From Candidatus Methanoperedens sp. (GTDB lineage Archaea > Halobacteriota > Methanosarcinia > Methanosarcinales > Methanoperedenaceae): a stretch of DNA of 59,542 nucleotides. Both the position numbers and the translations under genes were made by a program. The notes under the pieces were generated by a model. The model did not search any database. It saw nothing but the letters and a program-made list of their open reading frames with translations, and was not told where the DNA came from. The stretch spans positions 1-59,542 of the forward strand of contig JAHFDG010000020.1 in NCBI GenBank assembly GCA_023249105.1, written 5' to 3'. Positions 25,855 through 35,697 of this stretch are shown here, one piece after another; the stretch's first letter is position 1; each line of letters opens with the position of its first letter.

Positions 25855-28490
25855 TCTTTCACCCCTGCTACGGAAGCAACAATACGCTTGACTGCATCCG
25901 GTTTACTGAAATCGCTGTTCATCGGGTTGATTCCATCTTCTCCGTATTTGAACTGGATAATCATATTTCTTGTATCCCTTACCGTTCCATCATATTGTAC
26001 TTCCAAATCCTGCAACGCATTTACAAGCCTGCGCTGCAAATAACCTGATTGGGATGTTCGAACCGCAGTGTCCACAAGACCTTCTCGCCCACCTATGGCA
26101 TGGAAGAAATATTCAGTCGGCGATAATCCGCCCTTGTAACTTGCTTCCACGAATCCGTGTGCTTCAGCGCCAAGGTCTCCCTTATCAAAGTGGGATAATG
26201 TCCTGCCCGCATATCCTCGCTTGATTCGTTCGCCTCGTACCGCCTGCTGGCCCACGCATGCAGCCATCTGTGTCAGGTTGAGCATTGAACCTCGCGCCCC
26301 CGACCGCGCCATTATTACGGCGGAATTGTCCATTCCGAGATGGCGGTCTGCAATATCTCCTGTGGTGTCTCTGGCTTTTGATAGTTCTTTCATTATCTCC
26401 ATTTCAAGGGTTTCTGCGATAGACCTTCCTGGCAGCGGTTCAAGTTCGCCTGCCCGGAACACGCCTATCAGTTTTTCCACCCTGTTTTTGGCTCCGCTTA
26501 ATTCCTCATTTATCTGGTTTTGGGCTTCAGGCGGGACGTATTCGTCGTCTATACCGAAACTGAACCCGTAGCGCATAATACCCCGTATGGAAAGGCGTGT
26601 CGCATCATCGATAAATTTGCACGCCACATCCTGATTGAATTCTTTTATAAGTTTATCAAGTATCACGCTCTTGAATGCTCCTACGGCTTTTTCATCGATT
26701 GAGCCGCGTTCAAGCACCCCGTCATTAATGACTACGTAGGCATCATGTTCGCAATCCATACCCTTGCAGGTATCGCAGTGTTCGCATATTTCAGCCTTGA
26801 ACTGGAGGTTAAGACCTTTGGGAAGAATCTGGCTGAAAATCTGTTTTCCTGTCCAGTAAGGTTTTTTGTCCTCTGTTCCTGCAGGTTCCGATAATTCCCG
26901 GATCTCTGATTTTGCAAGAAGTTCCAGGGCATCTTCCTTAAATATTTTGTCTTTACTATTTGTAAGCAAAAACATTCCTGAAATATAGTCATGAATACCG
27001 CCGATAATAGGCCCTCCGAATCTGGGGGAGAGAATGTTCTCTTTAACGTGCATCAGTATCTTTGCCTCAGCACGCGCATCCTCGGTTTGCGGCACATGCA
27101 TGTTCATCTCGTCCCCGTCAAAGTCGGCGTTATACGGGGGGCATACTGCCGGATTGAGCCTGAAAGTCTTATGCGGCAGCACTTTTATTTCATGTGCCAT
27201 GATGCTCATCCTGTGAAGAGAGGGCTGCCTGTTGAATAATACGATATCCCCGTCCTTTATCTGCCTGTCGATTTTCCATCCAAGTTCGACAAGGTCGGCA
27301 AGTTCGCCACAGTTCTTATCCGTTACTTTTACCCTTCGCCCATCCGCTCTCACGATATAATTGGCGCCTGGATGATTATCCGGACCCCGTCTCACATATT
27401 CTTTCACTTCATCGATATTTCTCGGGGTTACGTTCATCGTGATTGTGAGTTCTTTTGCTATCGCAAGAGGGACACCCACCTCATATATCTTCAGGTTCGG
27501 GTCAGGTGAAATCACAGTCCTTGCCGAGAAATTGACGCGTTTACCTGATAAGCTTCCCCTGAACCGTCCTTCCTTGCCTTTCAATCGCTGGGATAGCGTT
27601 TTCAATGGTCTTCCCGACCTGTGGCGGGCAGGTGGCACGCCTGAAACTGCATTATCAATGAAAGTGGTCACATGATACTGCAATAATTCCCACAAGTCCT
27701 CAATGATCAACTGTGGCGCTCCTGCTTCACGGTTTTCCTGGAACCTCTGGTTAATCCTTATGATATCCACGAGCTTGTGTGTAAGGTCATCTTCACTGCG
27801 CTGGCCTGATTCAAGCGTTATTGAAGGTCGCATCGTGACTGGCGGTACCGGCAGCACGGTCAGTATAATCCATTCCGGACGTGCGTTCTGGGGGTCCATT
27901 CCGATTACTTCGATATCCTCGTCTGTTATTTTCTCAAGACGCGAGCGTATATCCGTGGGCATCAGTTTATGCCCGTCCTCGATATAAGTAGTGGGTTTCT
28001 CGAACTTGATTTCCTGCTGTTCTTCCTGGCAATACTGGCATTTCCCGGCTTTTCGCGCCTCTTTGAAAACCTCGTTGACAACATCCTCAATGGATTGTCC
28101 CATTTTTTTAAGCGTTCTTATCTTTTCAACAGTTTCCTTTTTCTGCTTGGGCTCAAGAAGCAAAGCGCCGCATTTCCTGCATGTGGCTCTTAAAATCTTG
28201 CGTATAAGCTTGGCAAAACCGACATGAATGACAGGCGCCACAAGTTCTATATGCCCGAAATGCCCGGGGCATTCGCCCGCGCGTCCTCCGCATGTCTTGC
28301 AGCGCAGGCCCGGGTCAATCACCCCAAGTTTTGTATCCATCAATCCCATTTCAATCGGAAAACCGTCATCGTCATACGTATCAGCCGTAATGACTCTTGT
28401 TACGCTCATCTTACGGAATTCTTTTGGGGAGATAAGTCCGAATTTTATCTCTTTTACTCTTTTTGGGGTTGCAATTACCATATTCTTCAC
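25851..28490 (-). CDS. rpoA1: DNA-directed RNA polymerase subunit A'
   Basis: This 879-residue catalytic subunit has the zinc site CKTCGGRAGECPGHFGH, a second Cys cluster CRKCG...CQYC, and the active-site loop YNADFDGDEMNMHVPQ that holds the magnesium ion. The bridge-helix region is also present (GARGSMLNLTQMAACVGQQ). It has normal length, no intein. The start may be GTG 28490, which overlaps the stop of a 44-codon small frame as GTGA, or ATG 28481, which has GGTGA five bases upstream. Confidence 0.97.
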
Positions 28491-28621
28491 CTACTCAATT
28501 TTGTGCTACCGAAAAACTTTGAGAAAGTTTTATCAAACGAGGGGTATGCTTCGCATACCCCAACACTGCGCAAGCCGAAGTTTCGGCTTGTGCACGCCAC
28601 GTTTACTGGGGCATCGGTCAT
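28487..28621 (-). CDS. 44-codon small frame joining rpoB1 and rpoA1
   Basis: The ATG (28619-28621) overlaps the rpoB1 stop as ATGA, and the TGA stop (28487-28489) overlaps the GTG of rpoA1. The encoded peptide starts [19 protein letters not shown] and ends [12 protein letters not shown]. The hairpin element lies inside it in the opposite direction to the other copies, so the peptide is unrelated to theirs, but the gap is still fully open and coupled at both ends. Confidence 0.45.
   Translation of the reverse strand: MTDAPVNVACTSRNFGLRSVGVCEAYPSFDKTFSKFFGSTKLSR
28512..28590. repeat. Triple-hairpin element, inverted copy between rpoB1 and rpoA1
   Basis: The stems AAAACTTT/AAAGTTTT (28513-28531), GGGGTATGC/GCATACCCC (28541-28561) and CAAGCCGAA/TTCGGCTTG (28571-28590) follow in the order seen on the minus strand of the other copies, so this copy is inverted relative to the operon. 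The outer stem differs from the other copies in sequence but not in form. Confidence 0.75.
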
Positions 28622-30432
28622 ACAGCATCCTCTAATACAAGCCTTGGCGCAACGCCAAGAGATATTATTTCATCAAGCAATAGTTTGAAAGCATAGCTCA
28701 TTTCAACAGGGTGTATATCAGTCTCTGCGCCGCAATCCTGGCATCTGGTGATATTTCTTCTTTTATCAAGAGTCGCTATCATGCCGCAGTGGGAGCAGAC
28801 GTATTCCATGACCTTGTCCGACTCGTCAAGAAGCCGCTCCTTTAGAGCCATGGCCGCCCCATGCCCGATAAGGACATCACGTTCCATTTCTCCGAACCTC
28901 AGCCCGCCTTCCCTTGCCCTGCCTTCCGTGGGCTGCCTGGTCAATACCTGGACAGGTCCTCTTGACCTTGCATGCATCTTTGACGATACCATATGATAGA
29001 GTTTCTGGTACAGGATAACGCCGACAAATATGTCAGCCTGTATCCTGTTGCCGTTTATACCATCGTAGAAAACTTCTTTTCCGGTGTGTGAAAAACCGTG
29101 TTTGGGCAGCGCAGAACGCAGGTCATCTTCGGAATCACCCGAGAATGCAGTGCCGTCAACCCTTCTTCCTTCAAGTGACCCGACTTTTCCACCAATCATT
29201 TCAAGGACATGGCCCACGGTCATCCTTGAGGGGATTGCATGCGGGTTAATTATAAGGTCGGGAACCATACCGCCTTCCGTGAAAGGCATGTCTTCATAAG
29301 GTACTATTAGGCCGATTACACCTTTCTGCCCGTGCCTGGATGCGAATTTATCCCCGATTTCAGGAATCCTGTGGTCTCTTGTCCTCACTTTCGCAAGCCT
29401 TGAGCCATTTTCGGATTCTGTAAGTATCACGGTATCAACTATTCCTTTTTCATTGGAACGCATGGTAACCGAGCTTTCCCTTCTCTGAACGGGGCTTATG
29501 CCAAGTTCTGACGGTTCTTCGAGGAACCTCGGCGGGCTTGTTTTCCCTATCAGGACATCGTTCGGTCCTACAGGTATTTCCGGATTGACAATACCATCGC
29601 TGTCCAGTTGCTTGTAAACCTCGGCGCTCCTTGCGCCCCTGACTTCGGTATCCGGAATCTCGAATTTATCCTCCTGGCCGCCAGGATATTTTCGCTCTTC
29701 GCCCTCATTTGTCCTGAAGAAATGGCTTCTTCCCAGACCGCGTTCGATAGAACCCTTATTAACGACAAGTGCATCTTCAATATTATATCCTTCGTACGAT
29801 AATACTGCCACCACGAAATTCTGTCCTGCGGGCCGCAGGTCAAATCCGATTGCTTCTGCAGTTTGTGTTGATGTAAGCGCTTTCTGCGGATAATGCAATA
29901 CGTGAGCCCTTGTATCAGGTCGTAATTTCATATTGGGCGTTGACATGCCAAGACACTGTTTGATCATGCCTGCCCCCATCGTATTCCTTGGGGATGCGTT
30001 ATGTTCCGGGAAAGGCACCATGCCCGTGCAAATACCAAGGATTAAAGACGGGTCTATCTCAAGATGTGTATGTTTGGGAGTCAAATGCTTTTCATCGATA
30101 GCTATGAACGCATTTTCTTCCTCTTCAGCATCAAGATACTCAATTGAACCCGCATCGACAAGACTGTCAAAATTGATTTCTTTCTTTTTTAAACGCTCGA
30201 TATGTTCCTGCGTCACAAGAGACCTGCCATTTTCTACGATAATCGCAGGGCGTCTTGCTCTTCCCTGGTCAGAATTAATGATTATCTCATTTGTATCCTC
30301 ATAGTAAATGATATTCACCTGTTTCTTGATATCTCCCATTCTTCGCTTTTTTCTTAATTCTGCCACCAGTTCTTTTGGTTTATCATGGGTGCCTATCAGT
30401 TCACCGTTTAAGAAAACTCTTGCTTTATTCAA
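28618..30432 (-). CDS. rpoB1: DNA-directed RNA polymerase subunit B'
   Basis: This 604-residue C-terminal half of the second-largest subunit includes the catalytic-site region [20 protein letters not shown] and [13 protein letters not shown]. The end has a zinc ribbon ([19 protein letters not shown]) and [12 protein letters not shown]. The B subunit is split as in methanogens, haloarchaea and Archaeoglobus. The start overlaps the rpoB2 stop by 8 nt. Confidence 0.97.
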   Translation of the reverse strand: MNKARVFLNGELIGTHDKPKELVAELRKKRRMGDIKKQVNIIYYEDTNEIIINSDQGRARRPAIIVENGRSLVTQEHIERLKKKEINFDSLVDAGSIEYLDAEEEENAFIAIDEKHLTPKHTHLEIDPSLILGICTGMVPFPEHNASPRNTMGAGMIKQCLGMSTPNMKLRPDTRAHVLHYPQKALTSTQTAEAIGFDLRPAGQNFVVAVLSYEGYNIEDALVVNKGSIERGLGRSHFFRTNEGEERKYPGGQEDKFEIPDTEVRGARSAEVYKQLDSDGIVNPEIPVGPNDVLIGKTSPPRFLEEPSELGISPVQRRESSVTMRSNEKGIVDTVILTESENGSRLAKVRTRDHRIPEIGDKFASRHGQKGVIGLIVPYEDMPFTEGGMVPDLIINPHAIPSRMTVGHVLEMIGGKVGSLEGRRVDGTAFSGDSEDDLRSALPKHGFSHTGKEVFYDGINGNRIQADIFVGVILYQKLYHMVSSKMHARSRGPVQVLTRQPTEGRAREGGLRFGEMERDVLIGHGAAMALKERLLDESDKVMEYVCSHCGMIATLDKRRNITRCQDCGAETDIHPVEMSYAFKLLLDEIISLGVAPRLVLEDAV

Positions 30433-32020
30433 AAGAATCCACCTCCTCTTCAGGCTGTTCTACTTTTACTTCTTCTGCTTCCTCCAGCGCTTCTAATTCA
30501 GTAGCGTAGGTAGTCGGCACTTCTTCCATTCCAACAAGCTGCGGGATAATCGGGACTACATCCAATTCATAAAGCATGTTCTTAAATTGGGGTTCATCCC
30601 CTGCGCTGGTTGAAATCTCAACCAATTGCGCAAAGTTCTTTACAAGACCGCAATTGGGTCCTTCTGGGGTCTCGGAAGGACATATTCTTCCCCACTGGGT
30701 GGGATGCAAATCCCTTGCTTCAAAATGAGGCTGCGCTCTTGATAATGGGGATATGACCCTGCGTAAATGCGAGAGCGATGCGATATAATCAGTGCGGTCA
30801 AGAAGCTGCGAAACGCCTGTTCTGCCTCCGACCCAGTTGCCCGTAGCAAGTGCATGTACCAACCGTTCGCTCAGGACATCAGCCCGCACGATAGTGGTAA
30901 CGTTGAGGTCCCTGTTCCTCATGCTGGCTCTTTCAAGCTGGTACTTAATATCACGCGTGAGCCTGTTGAAAGAAACCCTGAACAGGTCTTCACACAATTC
31001 GCCTGAGAGTTTGAGTCTTTTATTGGCATAGTGGTCTTTGTCATCGCTGCCTCTTTTGCCAAGAGCAAGTTCAAAGCATGCCTGGGCCATGCGCCCGATG
31101 AACTGTGCTTTTAGCATACGGTGCGCTTCATCATTTCCAAGATGCGGCAGCAAATACCTGTCAATCACGTAATTTGCCCTTTTTACCTGGTATTCCCTAG
31201 ACTGGCCAGATGCGACACGCAAACCGATTTTCTCCATGGCTTCAGCCTTATTGGCGGCTTCTGACTCTTCAAGGTTCTCAAGCATGAATTTAATAATTTC
31301 AGGATCATCGGATACGGAATTCACAATATCCTGGTCTGTCTCAATGCCCAATGCGCGGACGAGTGTGACAAAATTAATCCTTCCCGAAATGGACGGGAAT
31401 GAGACTTCAAGTATAGACTTCCTGTTCCGTTCCACGACAACCAGTGCGCGATAACCACGCCTTTGCGAAAAAACCTTTGCAACTTCAATATTTTCACCGT
31501 ATCGTTCTTCCAGTTCCACAAGGATTTTATTGGGGGCAAGGTCTTCAAGCGTGGTAATTACGCGCTCGGTACCGTTAATTATAAAATATCCGCCGGGGTC
31601 CTGGGGGTCTTCACCCAGCTCTATCATTTCTTTCTGGGTTAATCCTACAAGGTTACACCCTTTTGACCATATCATTATGGGCAGCAGTCCGATTTCTGCT
31701 TCCTTATCCTCGGTTTCACCTTCCGGACTCACAATGGACATACTGAGTCTAAGCGGCGCAGCATAGGTTATGTTTCTTAGCCTTGCTTCGGTGGGATATA
31801 GTTTATCCATTGCGCCGTCAGCTTCTTTCACGACCGGATTACCCACGCGGATTTTCTTGAGCCTTACATACGTGCCTTCAATATCTGTTTCAATAATCCT
31901 CTGTTCCTCAATGACTTTCTGAAGACCATGTTCCAGGAAATCATTGAAAGAATCTACATGATGCCGAACTATTTTATCACTTGTAAAATACGCTTTTGAT
32001 ATTGCCCTTCTGTCTAACAT
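30425..32020 (-). CDS. rpoB2: DNA-directed RNA polymerase subunit B''
   Basis: This 531-residue N-terminal half of the second-largest subunit has protrusion and lobe domains ([32 protein letters not shown]), the fork region [20 protein letters not shown], and [20 protein letters not shown]. The acidic C-terminal tail ([20 protein letters not shown]) is poorly conserved. It follows rpoH by 18 nt. Together with B' it makes the full B subunit. Confidence 0.97.
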   Translation of the reverse strand: MLDRRAISKAYFTSDKIVRHHVDSFNDFLEHGLQKVIEEQRIIETDIEGTYVRLKKIRVGNPVVKEADGAMDKLYPTEARLRNITYAAPLRLSMSIVSPEGETEDKEAEIGLLPIMIWSKGCNLVGLTQKEMIELGEDPQDPGGYFIINGTERVITTLEDLAPNKILVELEERYGENIEVAKVFSQRRGYRALVVVERNRKSILEVSFPSISGRINFVTLVRALGIETDQDIVNSVSDDPEIIKFMLENLEESEAANKAEAMEKIGLRVASGQSREYQVKRANYVIDRYLLPHLGNDEAHRMLKAQFIGRMAQACFELALGKRGSDDKDHYANKRLKLSGELCEDLFRVSFNRLTRDIKYQLERASMRNRDLNVTTIVRADVLSERLVHALATGNWVGGRTGVSQLLDRTDYIASLSHLRRVISPLSRAQPHFEARDLHPTQWGRICPSETPEGPNCGLVKNFAQLVEISTSAGDEPQFKNMLYELDVVPIIPQLVGMEEVPTTYATELEALEEAEEVKVEQPEEEVDSFE

Positions 32021-32038
32021 ATTACCTCAAATTTTATC

Positions 32039-32296
32039 TCACGCAATGACTAATCGATAGAAATATGACTTACCTGCTGTCGGGCTATCACGGGTGACCT
32101 GAATCACATCACCAATCTTGGCTTTGATAGCTATTGCAGAGGGGTCTGAAATACGGATTTTTGGCAATTGTTCCTTCTCTACTTTATATTCTGCCAGTAT
32201 TTTGTTAAGATCCTCTTCATTCAATATTTCATGATTTGGTACCATTTTATGTTCTAAGGGATTAAATTCCCTTCCAGTATGCTCTTTCTCTTTCAC
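32039..32296 (-). CDS. rpoH: DNA-directed RNA polymerase subunit H (Rpo5)
   Basis: This 85-residue protein is homologous to the C-terminal part of eukaryotic RPB5. It has HKMVPNHEILNEED near the start, LPKIRISDPSA and GDVIQVTRDSPTAGKSYFYR at the end. It binds the polymerase jaw. It is the first gene of the operon. tRNA-Lys lies 21 nt upstream on the same strand, so both may share one precursor transcript. Confidence 0.93.
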   Translation of the reverse strand: MKEKEHTGREFNPLEHKMVPNHEILNEEDLNKILAEYKVEKEQLPKIRISDPSAIAIKAKIGDVIQVTRDSPTAGKSYFYRLVIA

Positions 32297-32317
32297 ACAA
32301 TTACCTCCCGGGCAGTA

Positions 32318-32418
32318 CGGGCTCGGAGGGATTTGAACCCTCGACCATCGGGTATCTTTTCATTCCTGTTACGGATTGAATAAAAGCCCGGTGCTCTGCC
32401 TGACTGAGCTACGAGCCC
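32318..32418 (-). tRNA. tRNA-Lys (anticodon TTT) with an intron in the anticodon loop
   Basis: The acceptor stem GGGCTCG/CGAGCCC, D arm GCTCAGTCAGGCAGAGC and T arm GAGGGTTCAAATCCCTC are complete, with discriminator G73 and no encoded CCA. The loop CTTTTA contains the anticodon TTT and is followed by an intron of about 27 nt after position 37. The intron pairs with the anticodon (CTTTTATTC with GAATGAAAAG). The anticodon stem has four good pairs and a C27-A43 mismatch. Archaeal splicing endonuclease would remove the intron. Confidence 0.88.
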
Positions 32419-32620
32419 AAACGTCTTATCCACTAGTTTCAAACTAACGCTACCAGTCATGGATAAAAAATATTCCTGAATCAATGGCAATTTTTGTTAA
32501 AACCTCGTGGACGTGCGCCCCTTGAACTACTTCACTAAGCTTAAATGTTTCTCTGAGCTTATATTGTTTTCTGCTTTTTTCCACTGTCTTTTCTACTTCT
32601 TCACATCCTTTTCAAAATCA

Positions 32621-33433
32621 TCAAAAAAACCGAAGCTTCACATCCAACACTTCCCCACATTTTTTTGCATACTTAAAATAAAGTTTCAGGCTCTCTATGC
32701 TCTCCTCGTCAAAATCATAATTCAATGTATGAAGGTAATCGCGCATGAAATTACAATCGATTTTTTTCCCGCGTCCTATGAAAGCGGCAATCTCGCTGAT
32801 GTTCTTATAGGCATAATCCTTTGATTTAAGAATGGTTTTCAAAACATATCTTACCTTATCAGGATGCTTTTTTGCGAAATCTTCCCTGACAACCCACAAG
32901 GCATACACCATTTTCTTACCTGTGAGCTTCTTCCATTCATTCCCGAGGTCTGCTATGATTCCATATTTTCCTATGGCTGCTAAGGCACTGTCCCCTATCA
33001 GGAGAGCTGCATCGCCATGCTTTAACATCTGGTCGATATCAGTTCCCTTGCAGTGATTGATATTAACATTCACGCCTTTTAGTCGCAATATGATTTTTAT
33101 CAGCGTAGCTGAGCTTGCTGTTGTTTCCGGAATGCAAAGTGTTTTTCCCTCAAGTCCCTCAAGGTCTAATTTTCCATTTGAGCATATCAATACGCTTTTG
33201 GTAAAATCGTTTGAAGTAATGGAAAGCCCTGGCAATATGAGGAGGTCGTTGCGTTTTCCGTACATTATTGAAGATATGGGGCTTATATCGAGTTCTCCCA
33301 TGGAAATCATGTTTGCAAGCTCAACAGGATGGCCTTCTTTGATATCTATATCGTTTGCCTCTACCTTTCCGTATTCCATGGCATAATACGGGAAATCACA
33401 ATTAGCGAAAGCGATCTTTCCAAGACGAATCAT
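32621..33433 (-). CDS. mqnA: Chorismate dehydratase MqnA (futalosine menaquinone pathway)
   Basis: This 270-residue protein of the periplasmic-binding-protein fold used as an enzyme has FANCDFPYYAMEYG, GELDISPISSIMYG and IPETTASSATLIKIIL blocks as in MqnA. MqnA removes water from chorismate to give 3-[(1-carboxyvinyl)oxy]benzoate, the first step of the futalosine route to menaquinone. The later mqn genes are not in the window. It supports the presence of a quinone pool for the cytochrome complexes at 1.3-5.4 kb. MqnD is the closest alternative but shows a different length and motifs. Confidence 0.8.
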   Translation of the reverse strand: MIRLGKIAFANCDFPYYAMEYGKVEANDIDIKEGHPVELANMISMGELDISPISSIMYGKRNDLLILPGLSITSNDFTKSVLICSNGKLDLEGLEGKTLCIPETTASSATLIKIILRLKGVNVNINHCKGTDIDQMLKHGDAALLIGDSALAAIGKYGIIADLGNEWKKLTGKKMVYALWVVREDFAKKHPDKVRYVLKTILKSKDYAYKNISEIAAFIGRGKKIDCNFMRDYLHTLNYDFDEESIESLKLYFKYAKKCGEVLDVKLRFF

Positions 33434-33505
33434 AATCGATACATCCAGAATAACGGTTTATACATATTAGTTTGTTGGGTGGGTGATTTTTTAAAATTGG
33501 GAATA

Positions 33506-33515
33506 AGTATAAATC
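33506..33515 (+). promoter_or_regulatory. TATA box of the membrane phosphoesterase gene
   Basis: AGTATAAATC lies 31-40 nt before the ATG at 33546. The predicted RNA start near 33540 gives a very short or absent leader, although GGGTGA lies just before the ATG. Confidence 0.5.
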
Positions 33516-33545
33516 CCATTATAGAAACTCTATAACGGGTGAATT

Positions 33546-34787
33546 ATGGCTTATATAGTTGTATCGGATGTTCATTTAGGTAGCGAGAAGTGCAACCAGG
33601 TAGAGTTCTGTAATTTCCTTGATTGGGTGAAAGGGCTGGATAATAGCGAGCCTAAGATAATTAAATGTAAGGATGATAACAAAATTACAATAAAAAAACC
33701 TGAGAAAATAGTTCTTCTCGGGGATATACTGGAATTGTGGGACCCTGAAGATGGGAACAGGGATTACGTTATCAGGGATAGCATGAGACCATTTTCAATT
33801 CTTTCAAATATAAACTGCGAAAAGGTCTACGTGGTCGGAAATCACGACGATTCACTGAGCGAACTTAAAGATGATATCGACTTTGTGATAATGCCTAATG
33901 GAACAAAATTTAATATTTGTGACCGGCATTACCCTGCAAAAAATGAAGAAACCGGTATTGCAAGCGGTGAGAAAATAGGAAATCAGTCTTATTTCTTCCT
34001 TCACGGCCATCAGTTCGATAAAGAGCAGGACATTCTTGCTAAAGTATCAGCTCGTATAGGTGAGAAATGGGATCCCCTTGACTGGTTTCAGGATCTCTTC
34101 AATATCGAATTTACTAAAAAGCACTGGGGGAGAAACTTTGTGATATTCTTAGCTCTGTTTAGTGGATGGTATTTGTGGGATAAATTTCAATCATCGTACC
34201 CTCTCCTGAATATTCCACTACATATTCTTTTCTTTATAGTATTGATGCGATTGTTAGTATTTGGGAGCAGGTACATTTGGAACTACTTTATGCCATACAG
34301 TTCCATGAATAATCTGAAATTGGCAGCATTGATAGTCGTAGGAGTATCTCTGAGTGGCTGGTACTTTTGGAACCATCTGCCATCCAATTTCCTATATACC
34401 TCTATATGGGCTGCCTTAACTAGTTTCTTTGCATTGAGTTCGATTCCTGGTGTTGTTGCCAAAAGCCAAAGGTTAATCTACAACCTGACCAAACCCATAG
34501 ATAAGACCGCTGAACAAATTATAAAAGAAAATTACTATCAGGAAAAGAATACTATAAAAGCAGACGTCGTGGTTTTCGGTCATACTCATTTTGCAAGTTA
34601 TTACGGACCTGATAAAGATACAGGCAACAGGCTGTTCATTAACAGCGGGTGCTGGATTGGCAAGGATGATGTGATTAATGGAAAACAGCGTTATGCTAAT
34701 ACTTTTGTATACATAGATGATAGCGGTGCATATATTATGAAATGGCAAGGCTGTGGTAATATCATGTGTATCGAAGCTTTTCCCTAA
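33546..34787 (+). CDS. Metallophosphoesterase with membrane helices inserted in the catalytic domain
   Basis: The 413-residue protein has all calcineurin-like phosphoesterase motifs: DVH (D8, H10), GD (59-60), GNHD (98-101), GHQ (154-156) and GHTH (345-348). Between the fourth and fifth motif lie three or four hydrophobic helices (about 197-212, 222-240, 257-275 and 283-300), so the fold must be closed at the membrane from two separate cytoplasmic parts. The substrate is unknown; family members cut phosphomonoesters, phosphodiesters or lipid-linked pyrophosphates such as UDP-diacylglucosamine. It is monocistronic, and a TATA box lies just upstream. Confidence 0.82.
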   Translation: MAYIVVSDVHLGSEKCNQVEFCNFLDWVKGLDNSEPKIIKCKDDNKITIKKPEKIVLLGDILELWDPEDGNRDYVIRDSMRPFSILSNINCEKVYVVGNHDDSLSELKDDIDFVIMPNGTKFNICDRHYPAKNEETGIASGEKIGNQSYFFLHGHQFDKEQDILAKVSARIGEKWDPLDWFQDLFNIEFTKKHWGRNFVIFLALFSGWYLWDKFQSSYPLLNIPLHILFFIVLMRLLVFGSRYIWNYFMPYSSMNNLKLAALIVVGVSLSGWYFWNHLPSNFLYTSIWAALTSFFALSSIPGVVAKSQRLIYNLTKPIDKTAEQIIKENYYQEKNTIKADVVVFGHTHFASYYGPDKDTGNRLFINSGCWIGKDDVINGKQRYANTFVYIDDSGAYIMKWQGCGNIMCIEAFP

Positions 34788-34850
34788 ATAAACTCCGGAA
34801 ATATTCACACAACAACATAATTAATACTATTCCCACCATTAAATACAGTA

Positions 34851-35150
34851 ATGAAAGATGCCATCAAGCCATCCCACGACGGCGTAATCCTTGACCTTGA
34901 AATATCAGCAGGCGCAAAAGAAACCGCAGTGCATGGCTACAATCCATGGCGAAAGCGAATAGAAATCCGGCTCTCGGAAAGGGCGCAAAAAGGTAAAGCT
35001 AATGCAGAGCTCATATCATTCCTATCCGATTTATTCAAGGTTAATTCCGGAAATGTCCGGATTATCGCAGGTTTGACAAACAGTAAAAAATCAGTGAAGA
35101 TAACAGGCATGGACGCGACAATGGTATTGAGGATTCTTACTCAAAAATGA
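34851..35150 (+). CDS. DUF167 (YggU-like) protein
   Basis: This 99-residue protein has the YggU/DUF167 blocks LEISAGAKETAVHGYNPWRK, IEIRLSERAQKGKANAELI and VRIIAGLTNSKKSVKI. The family is widespread and small and has no proven activity. Its stop overlaps the ATG of the Toprim gene by 4 nt, an arrangement that points to co-translation. Confidence 0.85.
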   Translation: MKDAIKPSHDGVILDLEISAGAKETAVHGYNPWRKRIEIRLSERAQKGKANAELISFLSDLFKVNSGNVRIIAGLTNSKKSVKITGMDATMVLRILTQK

Positions 35151-35572
35151 ATAAATTGATTCTTGAAGATATTGAACGTCTTGAAAAGCTTGAAGAACTC
35201 ATTCTGGAACTCCAGGCGCTTTCCGATGACAGCGCGATTATTGTTGTAGAGGGCAAGAAAGATGAAGAATCGCTGCGATCCCTCGGGATAAAAGGTGAAA
35301 TCCGGCTTTCTACACAGCAGCCATTGCTTGAATTCACAGAAGCACTTCAAAGAAGCGGGAAAGAGATTATATTATTAACCGACTGGGACAAAAAAGGCGG
35401 TATGTCCGCGCATAAAATAATCCAGCATCTTCTTGCTTACGGGATTATGCCAAATACCCGGATTCGGGCCAAGATTAGGGCGCTTGTTAGAAAAAGAATA
35501 AAAGATGTTGAAAGTTTCAATAATTATGTTAATAAATTGAGATATGAACTCCACGGTATAACTGAATTTTAA
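35147..35572 (+). CDS. Small Toprim-domain protein (UPF0292-like)
   Basis: This 141-residue protein has the Toprim glutamate in IIVVEGKKDEESLRSLGI and the DxD-like acidic site in ILLTDWDKKGG. These are the metal-binding residues shared by topoisomerases, primases and RNase M5-like nucleases. The C-terminal part is basic and helical. It is likely to act on nucleic acid phosphodiesters, perhaps rRNA or tRNA, but the substrate is not known. It is coupled to the DUF167 gene. Confidence 0.82.
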   Translation: MNKLILEDIERLEKLEELILELQALSDDSAIIVVEGKKDEESLRSLGIKGEIRLSTQQPLLEFTEALQRSGKEIILLTDWDKKGGMSAHKIIQHLLAYGIMPNTRIRAKIRALVRKRIKDVESFNNYVNKLRYELHGITEF

Positions 35573-35697
35573 TGCAATTACCTTGCGAATCCCATAAACT
35601 ATATTGCATATTGGAGACAATCGTTTATCAGGAGATTCGGTTAGACTGGCTGAAATATTAAATATGGATTTCACCAAATATGGAATGAGTTGATTAA

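Noticed and set aside
28224-28688. Plus-strand frame of 154 codons across the rpoB1/rpoA1 junction
   Set aside because: It is antisense to rpoA1 and rpoB1. Its only notable part ([14 protein letters not shown]) comes from the inverted hairpin element.
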